Below are positions 1-8,521 of a DNA stretch of 56,370 nt, piece by piece. The stretch comes from an uncultured Prevotella sp. (GTDB lineage Bacteria > Bacteroidota > Bacteroidia > Bacteroidales > Bacteroidaceae). Each line of letters begins with the position of its first letter. Position 1 is the stretch's first letter. The DNA is taken from NCBI GenBank assembly GCA_947167845.1, contig CAMVJQ010000009.1, positions 1 through 56,370 of the forward strand. The letters are read 5' to 3'. Made by a program: the position numbers and the translations under genes. The notes under the pieces are model-generated. The model searched no databases. It was not told where the DNA came from and was given only the letters and a program-made list of their open reading frames with translations.

Positions 1-963
1 GAGGCTGAAGGTTATGAAGTAGTAGCAATCAACGACTTGACAAGCCCAAAGATGCTTGCACACCTGCTGAAGTATGACACTGCTCAGGGTGGTTTCTGTG
101 GCAAGATCGGCGAGAACAAGCACACAGTAGACTGCACAGACAACTCTATCATCGTTGATGGTAAGGAGATTACTATCTATGCTATTCCTAACGCTGCTGA
201 ACTGCCTTGGGGCAAGTTGGATGTTGACGTTGTTTTGGAGTGCACAGGTTTCTATACATCAAAGGAGAAGGCTTCTGCACACCTGACAGCCGGTGCCAAG
301 AAGGTCGTTATCTCTGCTCCTGCCGGCAATGACCTGCCCACCATCGTTTACAACGTAAACCACAAGACCCTGACTCCTGCCGACACCGTTATCTCGGCTG
401 CTTCTTGCACCACTAACTGTCTGGCTCCTATGACAAAGGCTCTGAACGATTTCGCTGCTATCCAGAGCGGTATCATGACAACTGTTCACGCTTATACTGG
501 CGACCAGATGATTCTCGACGGTCCTCAGCGCAAGGGTGATGTTCAGCGTGCCCGCGCCGGTGCCCAGAACATCGTTCCTAACTCTACTGGTGCAGCCAAG
601 GCTATCGGTCTGGTGATCCCTGAGTTGAATGGTAAACTGATTGGTGCTGCCCAGCGCGTTCCGACTCCCACAGGTTCTACCACTATCCTGCACGCTGTTG
701 TAAAGGGCGAGGTAACTGTTGAGGGTATCAACGCTGCCATGAAGGCTGCTGCCAACGAGTCATTCGGTTACACAGAGGAGAAACTCGTTTCGAGCGACAT
801 TATCGGTATGAAGTACGGTTCGTTGTTCGACGCTAACCAGACAATGGTTTCTAAGATTGGTGACGGCAACTCTCTCGTACAGGTTGTTGCTTGGTACGAC
901 AATGAGAATTCTTACACTTCTCAGATGGTTCGCACTATCAAATATCTTGCTGAACTCAAATAA
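1..963 (+). CDS. gap: Glyceraldehyde-3-phosphate dehydrogenase (5'-truncated by window edge)
   Basis: The frame is open from base 1, so the gene starts upstream of the window; about 320 residues are visible and the N-terminal Rossmann GxGRIGR segment is missing. The active-site segment [12 protein letters not shown] is present (catalytic Cys codon near 406-408), followed by the HAYTGDQ segment and a C-terminal [16 protein letters not shown] segment, all typical of phosphorylating type I GAPDH. It catalyses the NAD-dependent glycolytic step from glyceraldehyde 3-phosphate to 1,3-bisphosphoglycerate in the cytoplasm. A strong hairpin terminator follows 25 bases after the stop, so it is not cotranscribed with the next genes. 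Confidence 0.96.
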   Translation, partial: EAEGYEVVAINDLTSPKMLAHLLKYDTAQGGFCGKIGENKHTVDCTDNSIIVDGKEITIYAIPNAAELPWGKLDVDVVLECTGFYTSKEKASAHLTAGAKKVVISAPAGNDLPTIVYNVNHKTLTPADTVISAASCTTNCLAPMTKALNDFAAIQSGIMTTVHAYTGDQMILDGPQRKGDVQRARAGAQNIVPNSTGAAKAIGLVIPELNGKLIGAAQRVPTPTGSTTILHAVVKGEVTVEGINAAMKAAANESFGYTEEKLVSSDIIGMKYGSLFDANQTMVSKIGDGNSLVQVVAWYDNENSYTSQMVRTIKYLAELK

Positions 964-988
964 TTTAGCATGATAACAGAAAATATTA

Positions 989-1018
989 GCCGTCCGATTT
1001 TGTCGGACGGCTTTTTTT
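989..1018 (+). terminator. Intrinsic terminator after gap
   Basis: Perfect 9-bp stem GCCGTCCGA / TCGGACGGC with a TTTTG loop followed by seven T. It ends the gap transcript. The T of the loop also provides the -33 TTTG of the next promoter. Confidence 0.9.
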
Positions 1019-1029
1019 ATGTAACTTTG
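999..1029 (+). promoter_or_regulatory. Bacteroidota-type promoter for the lipoprotein-miaA-dagK operon
   Basis: TTTG at 999-1002 and TAACTTTG at 1022-1029 are separated by 19 bp, matching the Bacteroides -33 TTTG / -7 TAnnTTTG consensus. The promoter overlaps the gap terminator, so the two transcription units are packed back to back. Transcription should start near 1035, about 30 bases before the proposed start codon. Confidence 0.6.
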
Positions 1030-1063
1030 CACCCGATAGTATATAAACGTAATTAAGGAAACT

Positions 1064-1690
1064 TTGAGATATTTGAGATTTGGACATTCGATGTTGGTAT
1101 TGCTTGCAGCATTCGTCATAGTAGTTGCTTGCAAGAAGGCTGTGTGCGAACCTGCAATTTCTGATGAGGCTGCGACAATTCCTGCTGTTCACCATCATCT
1201 ATCAATGCAAGATAAAAGAGATTCTAACCCCGTTGAGATGAACTACATTCTGGAACGCCAGGCTGTATTGGAGCGGGTAAAGGATATCTATAGAGTGGTT
1301 AGGGGCGAATTCCTTAGACATGGTAGTTCTGTTGAGAATGAACTGCTAGACAAGGCTTACTGCTCTAAGGATTGGAATAGTCTTTTGTTGGCTGTGCGTT
1401 ATAAGGAATTTCAGACAAATACACTTTTCTTTGAGGTCAACCGGTGGTCTATGACAACAGAGTCAAGTCTTGTATGGTTTGATGAGTTTGAAGTGACCAG
1501 TCTTGCCTTTGCTCCCCAAAAGACCGCCTCTGTTTCCTTTGTTGTTTATGAAGACAATACCTATACCCCTGCCAAGTTAGACCTTGTCTACGAGAATGGT
1601 CAATGGATGATAGATAACTTCTATAATATGAAGTATGGCTTGAATCTTAGGGAGCGTATGTGGTATTATCTGGAAAATGATATCATGTAA
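1064..1690 (+). CDS. Small lipoprotein of unknown function
   Basis: 208 residues from the TTG start at 1064, preceded by AAGGAA. The N terminus is a short basic stretch, a hydrophobic core and a lipobox ending in Cys23 (VVAC), so it should be exported and lipidated. An ATG at 1091 is an alternative start but would remove the positively charged N-region. The rest is soluble and looks like a small alpha+beta domain; I do not recognise a family with confidence (a DUF3828-like fold is possible). It is first in an operon with miaA and the lipid-kinase gene. The miaA start codon follows its stop codon directly and in the same frame. Confidence 0.75.
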   Translation: MRYLRFGHSMLVLLAAFVIVVACKKAVCEPAISDEAATIPAVHHHLSMQDKRDSNPVEMNYILERQAVLERVKDIYRVVRGEFLRHGSSVENELLDKAYCSKDWNSLLLAVRYKEFQTNTLFFEVNRWSMTTESSLVWFDEFEVTSLAFAPQKTASVSFVVYEDNTYTPAKLDLVYENGQWMIDNFYNMKYGLNLRERMWYYLENDIM

Positions 1691-2614
1691 TTGAAACGTC
1701 TGATTACCATATTAGGGCCAACTGCATCCGGCAAGACACCGATTGCCGCATATCTTGCTGCGGAGATTGGGGGAGAGATTATTTCTGCAGACTCCAGACA
1801 AGTGTATCGGCGGATGGATATCGGTACAGGCAAGGATCTTGCGGATTATACTGTTGATGGCCGACATATTCCATATCATCTTATTGACATCTGCGAGCCG
1901 GGCACGAAGTACAATCTTTTTTCTTATCAACAGGACTTCTTCGATGCCTACCAGGATATACTGAATAGGGGAGCCCAACCGATACTGTGCGGTGGAACAG
2001 GCCTCTACATTGAGGCGGTACTAAAGGGCTATCGCCTGTCGCCAGTGCCTCAGAATCAGGAACTGCGTAGTCGGCTTGAGGGATTAAGTTTGTCAGAACT
2101 CACGACAATGCTGGCCGAACTGAAAGCAAAGACGGGTTCCAATATGCATAATAAAACAGATGTGGACTCTTGCCAGCGGGCTGTCAGGGCGATAGAAATC
2201 GAGACATATAATTTGGAGAATCCTGTTCCCTTACGTGAACTTCCAGCCATCGATAGTCTTATCATTGGCATCGATATCAATCGTGAACTGAGACGGGAAA
2301 AAATAACACGGCGACTGAAGGCGCGACTCGACGAGGGGATGGTTGATGAGGTGAAGGCACTGCTTGATGAGGGCATCCCAGCAGAAGATTTGATTTATTA
2401 TGGATTGGAGTATAAGTTCGTGACAGAATATCTGATAGGCCAGACTACATACGACGAGATGTTCAACCGTCTGGAAATTGCTATCCACCAGTTTGCCAAG
2501 CGGCAGATGACTTGGTTCCGTGGCATGGAGCGTCGTGGCTTTTGTATTAACTGGATAGAGGCGAACCTCCCTATGGAGGAGAAAATAGAAAAGATTAAGC
2601 AGTTATGGCAGTAG
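1691..2614 (+). CDS. miaA: tRNA dimethylallyltransferase
   Basis: 307 residues, close to the usual family length. It transfers a dimethylallyl group to N6 of A37 in tRNAs reading UNN codons. The Walker A motif GPTASGKT lies at residues 9-16 and the DSRQVYRRMDIGTGK segment, which contacts tRNA and the prenyl substrate, follows at about 35-50. The start must be the TTG at 1691: the preceding codon is the in-frame TAA of the upstream gene and the next ATG lies beyond the P-loop. Translation therefore probably depends on coupling to the lipoprotein gene. The 3' end overlaps the next gene by 10 bases. Confidence 0.95.
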   Translation: MKRLITILGPTASGKTPIAAYLAAEIGGEIISADSRQVYRRMDIGTGKDLADYTVDGRHIPYHLIDICEPGTKYNLFSYQQDFFDAYQDILNRGAQPILCGGTGLYIEAVLKGYRLSPVPQNQELRSRLEGLSLSELTTMLAELKAKTGSNMHNKTDVDSCQRAVRAIEIETYNLENPVPLRELPAIDSLIIGIDINRELRREKITRRLKARLDEGMVDEVKALLDEGIPAEDLIYYGLEYKFVTEYLIGQTTYDEMFNRLEIAIHQFAKRQMTWFRGMERRGFCINWIEANLPMEEKIEKIKQLWQ

Positions 2615-3540
2615 AAACTACTAGGTGGGGCATTCTGTATTGCCCGAAGGCAGGTATTCTGAATCCTCGCAAGCGCTGGGAGAAAATCCAGGCCGCGCTC
2701 GAAAACCGTAAAGTACAGTACGACATGGTGCAGAGCGAGAACTCTGAAAGTGTGGAGCGTCTTGTTAAGATGCTGATTTCCAATGGCTATAAGACCATTG
2801 TCATTGCAGGGGGGGACTCGGCATTGAACGATGCCGTGAACTGCCTGATGATGGAAGAGAAGGCCGTCAGGGACGAGATGGTGCTGGGCGTAATTCCCAA
2901 TGGCTTGATGAACGATTTTGCCAGGTTTTGGGATTTTGACGAAGACGAGATAGAGCAGACGGTAGACTGGCTGCTCAAACGTCGTATCAGGAAGGTTGAC
3001 CTCGGCTGTATCAGATACACAAATGCGAATGCAGAGAAGTGTCATCGCTATTTCCTGAATTGTGTTAATATCGGCATGACGGCTGACATTATGAGTCTGC
3101 GCCGCCAGACACGCCGTCTTTTCGGATCCCGCACCCTTTCGTTTGTCTCCTCTCTCTTTGTCATGCTTTTCCACAGAATGGAATATAAGATGAAACTGAA
3201 GATCAATAGCGATGTGGTCGACCGGAAGGTGATGACTGTCTGCATAGGTAATGCTACCGGCTATGGCCAGACGCCCAATGCCGTTCCCTATAATGGTATG
3301 CTCGACGTGTCTGTAGTATACCATCCGGAAATGGTACAACTTATCGAAGGTTTATGGCTCCTTATATCCGGCCGTTTCCTAAACCATCGGAGTGTACACC
3401 CATATCGTACGACGGAGATACAAGTAGATGAGGCAAGACATGCGATGGTGGGTATTGATGGCCGCCTGATGAAAACACCGGTGGGCCCCTTTAGAGTGAC
3501 GGTCGAACAAGAAGTGGTAAACTTTCTGATTCCTGTATAA
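2605..3540 (+). CDS. Diacylglycerol kinase-family lipid kinase
   Basis: 311 residues, overlapping the end of miaA by 10 bases, so translation is probably coupled. The N-terminal half matches the DAGK/YegS/LCB5 catalytic fold: a first strand with an Asn/Pro-rich turn, then the nucleotide-binding motif at residues 69-72, read here as GGDS instead of the common GGDG, followed by ALNDAVN. The C-terminal beta-sandwich domain ends in a DGRLMKTPVGPFRVTV-like segment, typical of the family. The protein should phosphorylate a lipid alcohol at the inner membrane; the substrate cannot be told from sequence. Confidence 0.85.
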   Translation: MAVETTRWGILYCPKAGILNPRKRWEKIQAALENRKVQYDMVQSENSESVERLVKMLISNGYKTIVIAGGDSALNDAVNCLMMEEKAVRDEMVLGVIPNGLMNDFARFWDFDEDEIEQTVDWLLKRRIRKVDLGCIRYTNANAEKCHRYFLNCVNIGMTADIMSLRRQTRRLFGSRTLSFVSSLFVMLFHRMEYKMKLKINSDVVDRKVMTVCIGNATGYGQTPNAVPYNGMLDVSVVYHPEMVQLIEGLWLLISGRFLNHRSVHPYRTTEIQVDEARHAMVGIDGRLMKTPVGPFRVTVEQEVVNFLIPV

Positions 3541-3544
3541 AAAA

Positions 3545-3576
3545 GAGTGGCTGTTGTATTCCCGCAGCCACTTTTT
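3545..3576 (+). terminator. Intrinsic terminator after the lipid kinase gene
   Basis: Stem GTGGCTG (3547-3553) / CAGCCAC (3565-3571), 11-base loop, then five T; it begins just after the stop codon. Confidence 0.85.
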
Positions 3577-3607
3577 CGTATAATTATTGTTAAATAGCAG
3601 GAAATCC

Positions 3608-3638
3608 TTTGGCGGCTAAATAAAAATGCGTAACTTTG
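3608..3638 (+). promoter_or_regulatory. Promoter of the glycogen cluster
   Basis: TTTG at 3608-3611 and TAACTTTG at 3631-3638 with 19 bp between them, the same arrangement as at 999-1029. The predicted 5' leader to the GH133 start at 3707 is about 60 bases. Confidence 0.65.
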
Positions 3639-3706
3639 GGACGTGTTAAGAAAACGACATGGATATAATCTAAAACAAAAGTATAATAAAAACCTAACAA
3701 GGAAAT

Positions 3707-5689
3707 ATGAGTTATTTACGATTAGAAAAAGCCGTGATGACCAACCTGCAGGAAAGTCTCCGTCGCGAATTGCTCAGAACCAACCGTTCGGGTGCCTATA
3801 GTTCGTCTACTTTGGTAGACTGCAATACGCGCAAGTACCACGGTCTGCTGGTTGTCCCTGTACCAGAACTTGATGACGAGAACCATGTGCTCTTGTCATC
3901 GTTAGATTGTACGGTGATTCAGCATGGAGCAGAATTCAACCTCGGCCTGCACAAGTATCAGGGCAACACATTCAGTCCAAATGGACACAAGTACATCCGT
4001 GAGTTTGATGCCAGTCTCGTACCAACGACTACCTATCGAGTAGGTGGCGTCGTTCTGAAGAAGGAGGTGATTTTCCAGGCTTATGAGGATCGTATCCTTA
4101 TTCGTTACACCTTGGTTGATGCCCATTCGGCTACGACCCTGCGTTTCCGTCCTTTCCTGGCATTCCGCAGCGTGCGCCAATTCACCCATGAGAATTCAAC
4201 TGCCAGTCGCGAGTACACACCGGTTGACAATGGTATCAAGACCTGTATGTATGCCGGCTATCCTGACCTCTACATGCAGTTCTCTAAGAAGAATGAATTC
4301 GTCTTCCAGCCAGACTGGTACCGTGGCATTGAGTATCCCAAGGAGCAGGAGCGTGGCTATGCCTCTAACGAAGACCTCTACGTGCCCGGTTATTTCGAGA
4401 TGCCCATCAAGAAGGGTGAGAGTATCGTCTTCTCAGGATCTACTTCACAGATCAAGGCTTCTACACTCAAGAAATTGTTTGACGAAGAGGTCGGCGTGCG
4501 CGTGCCCCGTGACAATTTCTATCACTGTCTCGTAACCGCTGCCCACCAGTTCCACTTCCGCGATCGTCGCAGCGGCAGTTCTGCAGAGCATCTTGACGAC
4601 AATGACGACCGCTATCTGCTGGCAGGCTATCCCTGGTTCAAGTGCAGGGCTCGCGATACGTTTATCGCACTGCCGGGACTGACGCTGGCCATCGGTGAGC
4701 AGGACTATTTCGAACACGTGATGAAGACTGCCGAGAAAGGTCTCCGTGAATTCATGGAGGAGAAACCGCTGTCGGTGAAGATTTACGAGATAGAACAACC
4801 CGACGTGCCCCTGTGGGCTATCTGGGCTATCCAGCAGTATGTGAAGGATGCCGGCAAGGATAAGGGTTACGAGATGTATGGCCAGCTGGTAAGCGACATC
4901 GTAGACTATATCATCAAGGGTGGTCACCCGAATCTTCGACTCGATGAGAACGGACTGGTGTATTCCAATGGCCGTGACCGGGCCGTGACATGGATGAATT
5001 CCACGGCCAACGGCCGTCCTGTCGTACCGCGCTCTGGCTATATCGTGGAGTTCAATGCGCTTTGGTACAATGCCTTGAAGTTCTGTGCTGCCATGAAAGC
5101 CGAACAGGGCCGGCAGAAGGATGCAGAAGAATTGGAAAAGCGTGCCGAACTGGCCCGACAGTCGTTCGTTGAGACATTTGTCAACGAGTATGGCTATCTG
5201 CTTGACTATGTGGATGGCAATATGATGGACTGGAGTGTTCGCCCGAACCAGATATTTGCAGTCGCACTTGACTACTCGCCGCTTAGTCAGCAGCAGATGA
5301 AGAGTGTAGTGGATATTTGTACGCGTGAATTGCTGACTCCGAAGGGGCTTCGCTCACTCTCTCCAAAAAGTGGCGGCTATAACCCGATGTATGTCGGTCC
5401 GCAGACGCAACGTGACTATGCCTACCACCAGGGAACAGCCTGGCCGTGGCTTGGCGGTTTCTATATGGAGGCCTGCCTGAAACTCTATAAGCGCTCTCGC
5501 CTCTCGTTCATCGAGCGTCAGTTAGTGGGATATGAGGACGAGATTGACTATCATGCCATAGGTACAATCAGTGAACTCTTCGACGGTAATCCGCCATTCC
5601 ATGGACGTGGTGCCATGTCGTTTGCCATGAACGTAGCCGAGATCCTGCGTACCTTGAAGTTGTTGGATAAGTATTCATATAAGAAATAA
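3707..5689 (+). CDS. Glycogen debranching enzyme (amylo-alpha-1,6-glucosidase, GH133 type)
   Basis: 660 residues without a signal peptide, so cytoplasmic. An N-terminal GDE_N-type beta domain (about 1-270, with TNRSGAYSSSTLVDCNTRKYHG near residue 22) is followed by an (alpha/alpha)6 catalytic domain (about 280-650, with LLAGYPWFKCRARDTFIALPG). These match the debranching enzymes common in Bacteroidota, which hydrolyse alpha-1,6 branch stubs in glycogen. The ATG at 3707 has AAGGAA a few bases upstream. It is followed after 12 bases by the glycosyltransferase gene and then by a GH57 gene, the usual three-gene glycogen cluster of the phylum. Confidence 0.92.
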   Translation: MSYLRLEKAVMTNLQESLRRELLRTNRSGAYSSSTLVDCNTRKYHGLLVVPVPELDDENHVLLSSLDCTVIQHGAEFNLGLHKYQGNTFSPNGHKYIREFDASLVPTTTYRVGGVVLKKEVIFQAYEDRILIRYTLVDAHSATTLRFRPFLAFRSVRQFTHENSTASREYTPVDNGIKTCMYAGYPDLYMQFSKKNEFVFQPDWYRGIEYPKEQERGYASNEDLYVPGYFEMPIKKGESIVFSGSTSQIKASTLKKLFDEEVGVRVPRDNFYHCLVTAAHQFHFRDRRSGSSAEHLDDNDDRYLLAGYPWFKCRARDTFIALPGLTLAIGEQDYFEHVMKTAEKGLREFMEEKPLSVKIYEIEQPDVPLWAIWAIQQYVKDAGKDKGYEMYGQLVSDIVDYIIKGGHPNLRLDENGLVYSNGRDRAVTWMNSTANGRPVVPRSGYIVEFNALWYNALKFCAAMKAEQGRQKDAEELEKRAELARQSFVETFVNEYGYLLDYVDGNMMDWSVRPNQIFAVALDYSPLSQQQMKSVVDICTRELLTPKGLRSLSPKSGGYNPMYVGPQTQRDYAYHQGTAWPWLGGFYMEACLKLYKRSRLSFIERQLVGYEDEIDYHAIGTISELFDGNPPFHGRGAMSFAMNVAEILRTLKLLDKYSYKK

Positions 5690-5694
5690 GGAGG
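5687..5694 (+). promoter_or_regulatory. Strong Shine-Dalgarno overlapping a stop codon
   Basis: TAAGGAGG includes the TAA stop of the GH133 gene and lies 7 bases before the glycosyltransferase ATG at 5702. Most other starts in this window lack a clear Shine-Dalgarno, as expected for this phylum, so this one suggests deliberately strong or coupled initiation. Confidence 0.7.
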
Positions 5695-5701
5695 AACGAC
5701 G

Positions 5702-6973
5702 ATGAAAGTATTAATGTTTGGATGGGAGTATCCTCCTCATGTGTTTGGTGGACTCGCTACCGCCAACTATGGTATTTCAGAAGGGCTGAAGGCCCAGGGT
5801 GACATTGAGACTGTGCTATGTCTGCCACACCCCTTCGGTGATGAGAGCCAGCATGCGTGTCGCATCGTGGCCATGAATGCTGTGCCTATCGCCTGGCGCG
5901 ATGTAGACTATGACTATGTGAAGCAACGTGTGGGTAATATCATGGACCCTGACTATTATTTCAAACTCCGTGATCATATCTATGCTGACTTCAACTATAT
6001 GAACGTGAACGACCTCGGTGCAATGGAGTTCGCCGGGGGCTATCCGGGCAATTTGCACGAGGAGATCAACAACTACTCGATTATTGCCGGCCAGGTGGCC
6101 CGTACGGAAGAATTTGACATCATCCATGCTCATGACTGGTTGACCTTCCCCGCAGGCATCCATGCCAAGCAGGTGAGCGGGAAGCCGCTGTGTATCCATG
6201 TGCATGCCACTGATTTCGACCGCTCGCGTGGTAAGGTGAATCCTACGGTTTACTCCATAGAGAAGAATGGTATGGATTGGGCTGACTGTATTATGTGTGT
6301 GTCAGAACTGACGCGCCAGACTGTCATCAACCAGTATCATCAGGATCCTCGTAAGTGCTTCACTGTGCACAATGCCGTTTATCCTTTGCCGCAGGAATAT
6401 CAGGACATTCCCCGGCCTGACCACACGGGTAAGGAGAAAGTGGTGACCTTCCTCGGCCGTATCACGATGCAGAAAGGGCCTGAGTATTTTGTGGAGGCTG
6501 CCAATATGGTGCTTCACCGTACACGTAACGTCCGGTTCTGCATGGCCGGCTCTGGTGATATGATGGATGCCATGATCCAACTGGCAGCAGAGCGCGGCAT
6601 CGCCGACCGCTTCCACTTCCCAGGATTCATGCGCGGCAAGCAGGTCTATGAATGTCTGAAAGACTCTGATGTGTATGTCATGCCTTCTGTGAGTGAACCG
6701 TTCGGAATCTCGCCACTGGAGGCTATGCAGTGCGGCACGCCTTCGATCATTTCGAAGCAGTCGGGGTGTGCTGAGATTCTCGACAACTGTATCAAGGTCG
6801 ACTATTGGGATATCCATGCGCTGGCCGATGCCATCTATTCGATCTGCCACAACGAGTCACTCTTCCAGTATTTGAAGGAAGAAGGCAAGAACGAGGTAGA
6901 CCAGATCACATGGGAAAAGGTTGGTAAGTGGATTCGTACACTCTATCGCCGTACACTCGGATGGGAACAGTAA
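5702..6973 (+). CDS. GT4-type glycosyltransferase, probable glycogen synthase
   Basis: 423 residues, cytoplasmic. The N-terminal Rossmann domain opens with MKVLMFGWEYPPHVFGGLAT, an ADP-glucose-synthase-like start with a Gly-rich loop, and contains HAHDW near residue 142. The C-terminal domain has FLGRI and the EPFGISPLEAMQCGTP segment with the retaining GT-B EX7E motif. Proteins of this type in Bacteroidota sit between GH133 and GH57 genes and are taken to elongate alpha-1,4-glucan; sugar donor and acceptor are inferred from context. Confidence 0.85.
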   Translation: MKVLMFGWEYPPHVFGGLATANYGISEGLKAQGDIETVLCLPHPFGDESQHACRIVAMNAVPIAWRDVDYDYVKQRVGNIMDPDYYFKLRDHIYADFNYMNVNDLGAMEFAGGYPGNLHEEINNYSIIAGQVARTEEFDIIHAHDWLTFPAGIHAKQVSGKPLCIHVHATDFDRSRGKVNPTVYSIEKNGMDWADCIMCVSELTRQTVINQYHQDPRKCFTVHNAVYPLPQEYQDIPRPDHTGKEKVVTFLGRITMQKGPEYFVEAANMVLHRTRNVRFCMAGSGDMMDAMIQLAAERGIADRFHFPGFMRGKQVYECLKDSDVYVMPSVSEPFGISPLEAMQCGTPSIISKQSGCAEILDNCIKVDYWDIHALADAIYSICHNESLFQYLKEEGKNEVDQITWEKVGKWIRTLYRRTLGWEQ

Positions 6974-7010
6974 AAGGTAAAAAGTAAAAAGGTTAAAAAG
7001 TAAAAAGAAT
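6974..7010 (+). repeat. Low-complexity spacer repeat between GT4 and GH57 genes
   Basis: The spacer is almost entirely two imperfect copies of GGTAAAAAGTAAAAA (6976-6990 and 6991-7006). There is no promoter or terminator in it, so the genes are cotranscribed. Confidence 0.7.
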
Positions 7011-8387
7011 ATGAAAACGATTTGTTTATATTTCGAGATACATCAGATTATTCATCTGAAGCGCTACCGTTTCTTCGATATCGGTACTGATCATTATTAC
7101 TATGATGACTACGAGAACGAGCGTAGCATCACTGACATAGTCGAGCGCAGTTATATGCCGGCTCTGAACACGCTCCATGACATGATTAAGGAGAACGGCA
7201 ACTACTTCAAGGTGGCATTCTCACTGTCGGGCACGGGCATCGAGCAGTTGGAGATGCATGCTCCGCAGGTCATTGAGAAACTGCAGTCTATGAACGAGAC
7301 AGGATGCGTTGAGTTCCTGGCAGAGCCTTACAGCCACGGCTTGTCATCTCTGGCCAACGAGGAGACTTTCGCCCTTGACGTGAAGAAACAGGCTGCGAAG
7401 ATTGAAGAACTCTTTGGCAGGAAACCGACCGTAGCCCGCAACTCATCGCTGATCTATAGCGACGATATTGGTGCACAGATTGCTGCCATGGGTTTCAAGG
7501 GGATGCTGACAGAAGGTGCTAAGCACGTGCTCGGATGGAAGAGTCCGCACTATGTCTACAATTGTAACATCGCTCCTAACTTGAAATTGTTGCTCCGTGA
7601 TGTTGAACTCAGTGACGACATCTCCCTGCGCTTCAATAATTCAGAGTGGGATGGCTATCCTCTCTTCGCTGATGCCTATATCGATCGTATTGCCCGTCTG
7701 CCCGAAGAGGAGCAGATTATCAATATTTTCATGGAATTGTCAGCCCTTGGCATTGCTCAGCCTTTGTCGAGCAATATCCTCGACTTTATTAAGGCCCTCC
7801 CCGCATGTGCTAAGGAGAAGGGCATTAACTTCATGACGCCGACGGAGATCTGTAAGGCCTGCAAGAGCGTAGGTCAGTTGGATGTCCCCGACACCCTGTC
7901 TTGGGTCGACGAGGAGCGTGATGTCAGTTGCTGGCTCGGAAATGCGATGCAGCGTGAGGCATTCAACAAACTCTACAGTGTGGCTGATCGTCTGCGAATT
8001 GCCAATGATCCTCGCATCAATCAGGACTGGGACTACCTGCAGGCTTCCAACAACTTCCGCTTCATGACCACAAAACCCTCTAACGTAGGACTCGACCGTG
8101 GCATCTATAGCGGTCCTTTCGATGCGTTCACTAACTATATGAATATTCTTGGTGACTTTATTAACAGAGTGAATGCCCTCTATCCGCTCGATATCGATAA
8201 CGACGAACTGGAAGGTCTGCTGACCACCATTAAAAACCAGGGCGATGAGATAGAGATGAAAGATAAGGAGATTACACGTCTGAAGGCTAAACTCGAGAAA
8301 CTTGAGGGTGCAAAGCCAAAGGCTGAGAAAAAAACTGTTGCCAAGAAGACCGCGGCCAAGAAGACTGCAGCCAAGAAGACCGAATAG
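7011..8387 (+). CDS. GH57-family alpha-glucan hydrolase/transferase
   Basis: 458 residues with no signal peptide. The first 400 residues match the GH57 (alpha/beta)7 barrel of the Bacteroides alpha-amylase type: MKTICLYFEIHQ at the start, EFLAEPYSHGLSSL near 100, and the TEGAKHVLGWKSPHYVYN segment near 165. It should hydrolyse or transglycosylate cytoplasmic alpha-1,4-glucan. A short coiled coil (about 405-430) leads into a Lys/Ala tail with AKKTAAKKTAAKK at residues about 443-457, unlike the catalytic domain and resembling histone-like nucleic-acid or polyanion-binding tails. Third gene of the glycogen cluster. Confidence 0.88.
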   Translation: MKTICLYFEIHQIIHLKRYRFFDIGTDHYYYDDYENERSITDIVERSYMPALNTLHDMIKENGNYFKVAFSLSGTGIEQLEMHAPQVIEKLQSMNETGCVEFLAEPYSHGLSSLANEETFALDVKKQAAKIEELFGRKPTVARNSSLIYSDDIGAQIAAMGFKGMLTEGAKHVLGWKSPHYVYNCNIAPNLKLLLRDVELSDDISLRFNNSEWDGYPLFADAYIDRIARLPEEEQIINIFMELSALGIAQPLSSNILDFIKALPACAKEKGINFMTPTEICKACKSVGQLDVPDTLSWVDEERDVSCWLGNAMQREAFNKLYSVADRLRIANDPRINQDWDYLQASNNFRFMTTKPSNVGLDRGIYSGPFDAFTNYMNILGDFINRVNALYPLDIDNDELEGLLTTIKNQGDEIEMKDKEITRLKAKLEKLEGAKPKAEKKTVAKKTAAKKTAAKKTE

Positions 8388-8433
8388 ATAAGTGACATCC
8401 TCATCGGCTTCTGATGAGAACCTGACTATTAAC

Positions 8434-8477
8434 GAGCCACGTGCCTCGACACCATCGACCCACGTGGCTCATTGTTT
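8434..8477 (+). terminator. Hairpin terminator after the GH57 gene
   Basis: Stem GAGCCACGTG (8434-8443) / CACGTGGCTC (8461-8470), loop of 17 bases, followed by ATTGTTTT. The T tract is imperfect, so termination may be partial. Confidence 0.65.
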
Positions 8478-8521
8478 TCTGATAAAAAGTGTATTTTTCA
8501 ATTCTTCAATTTTTCGATTCT

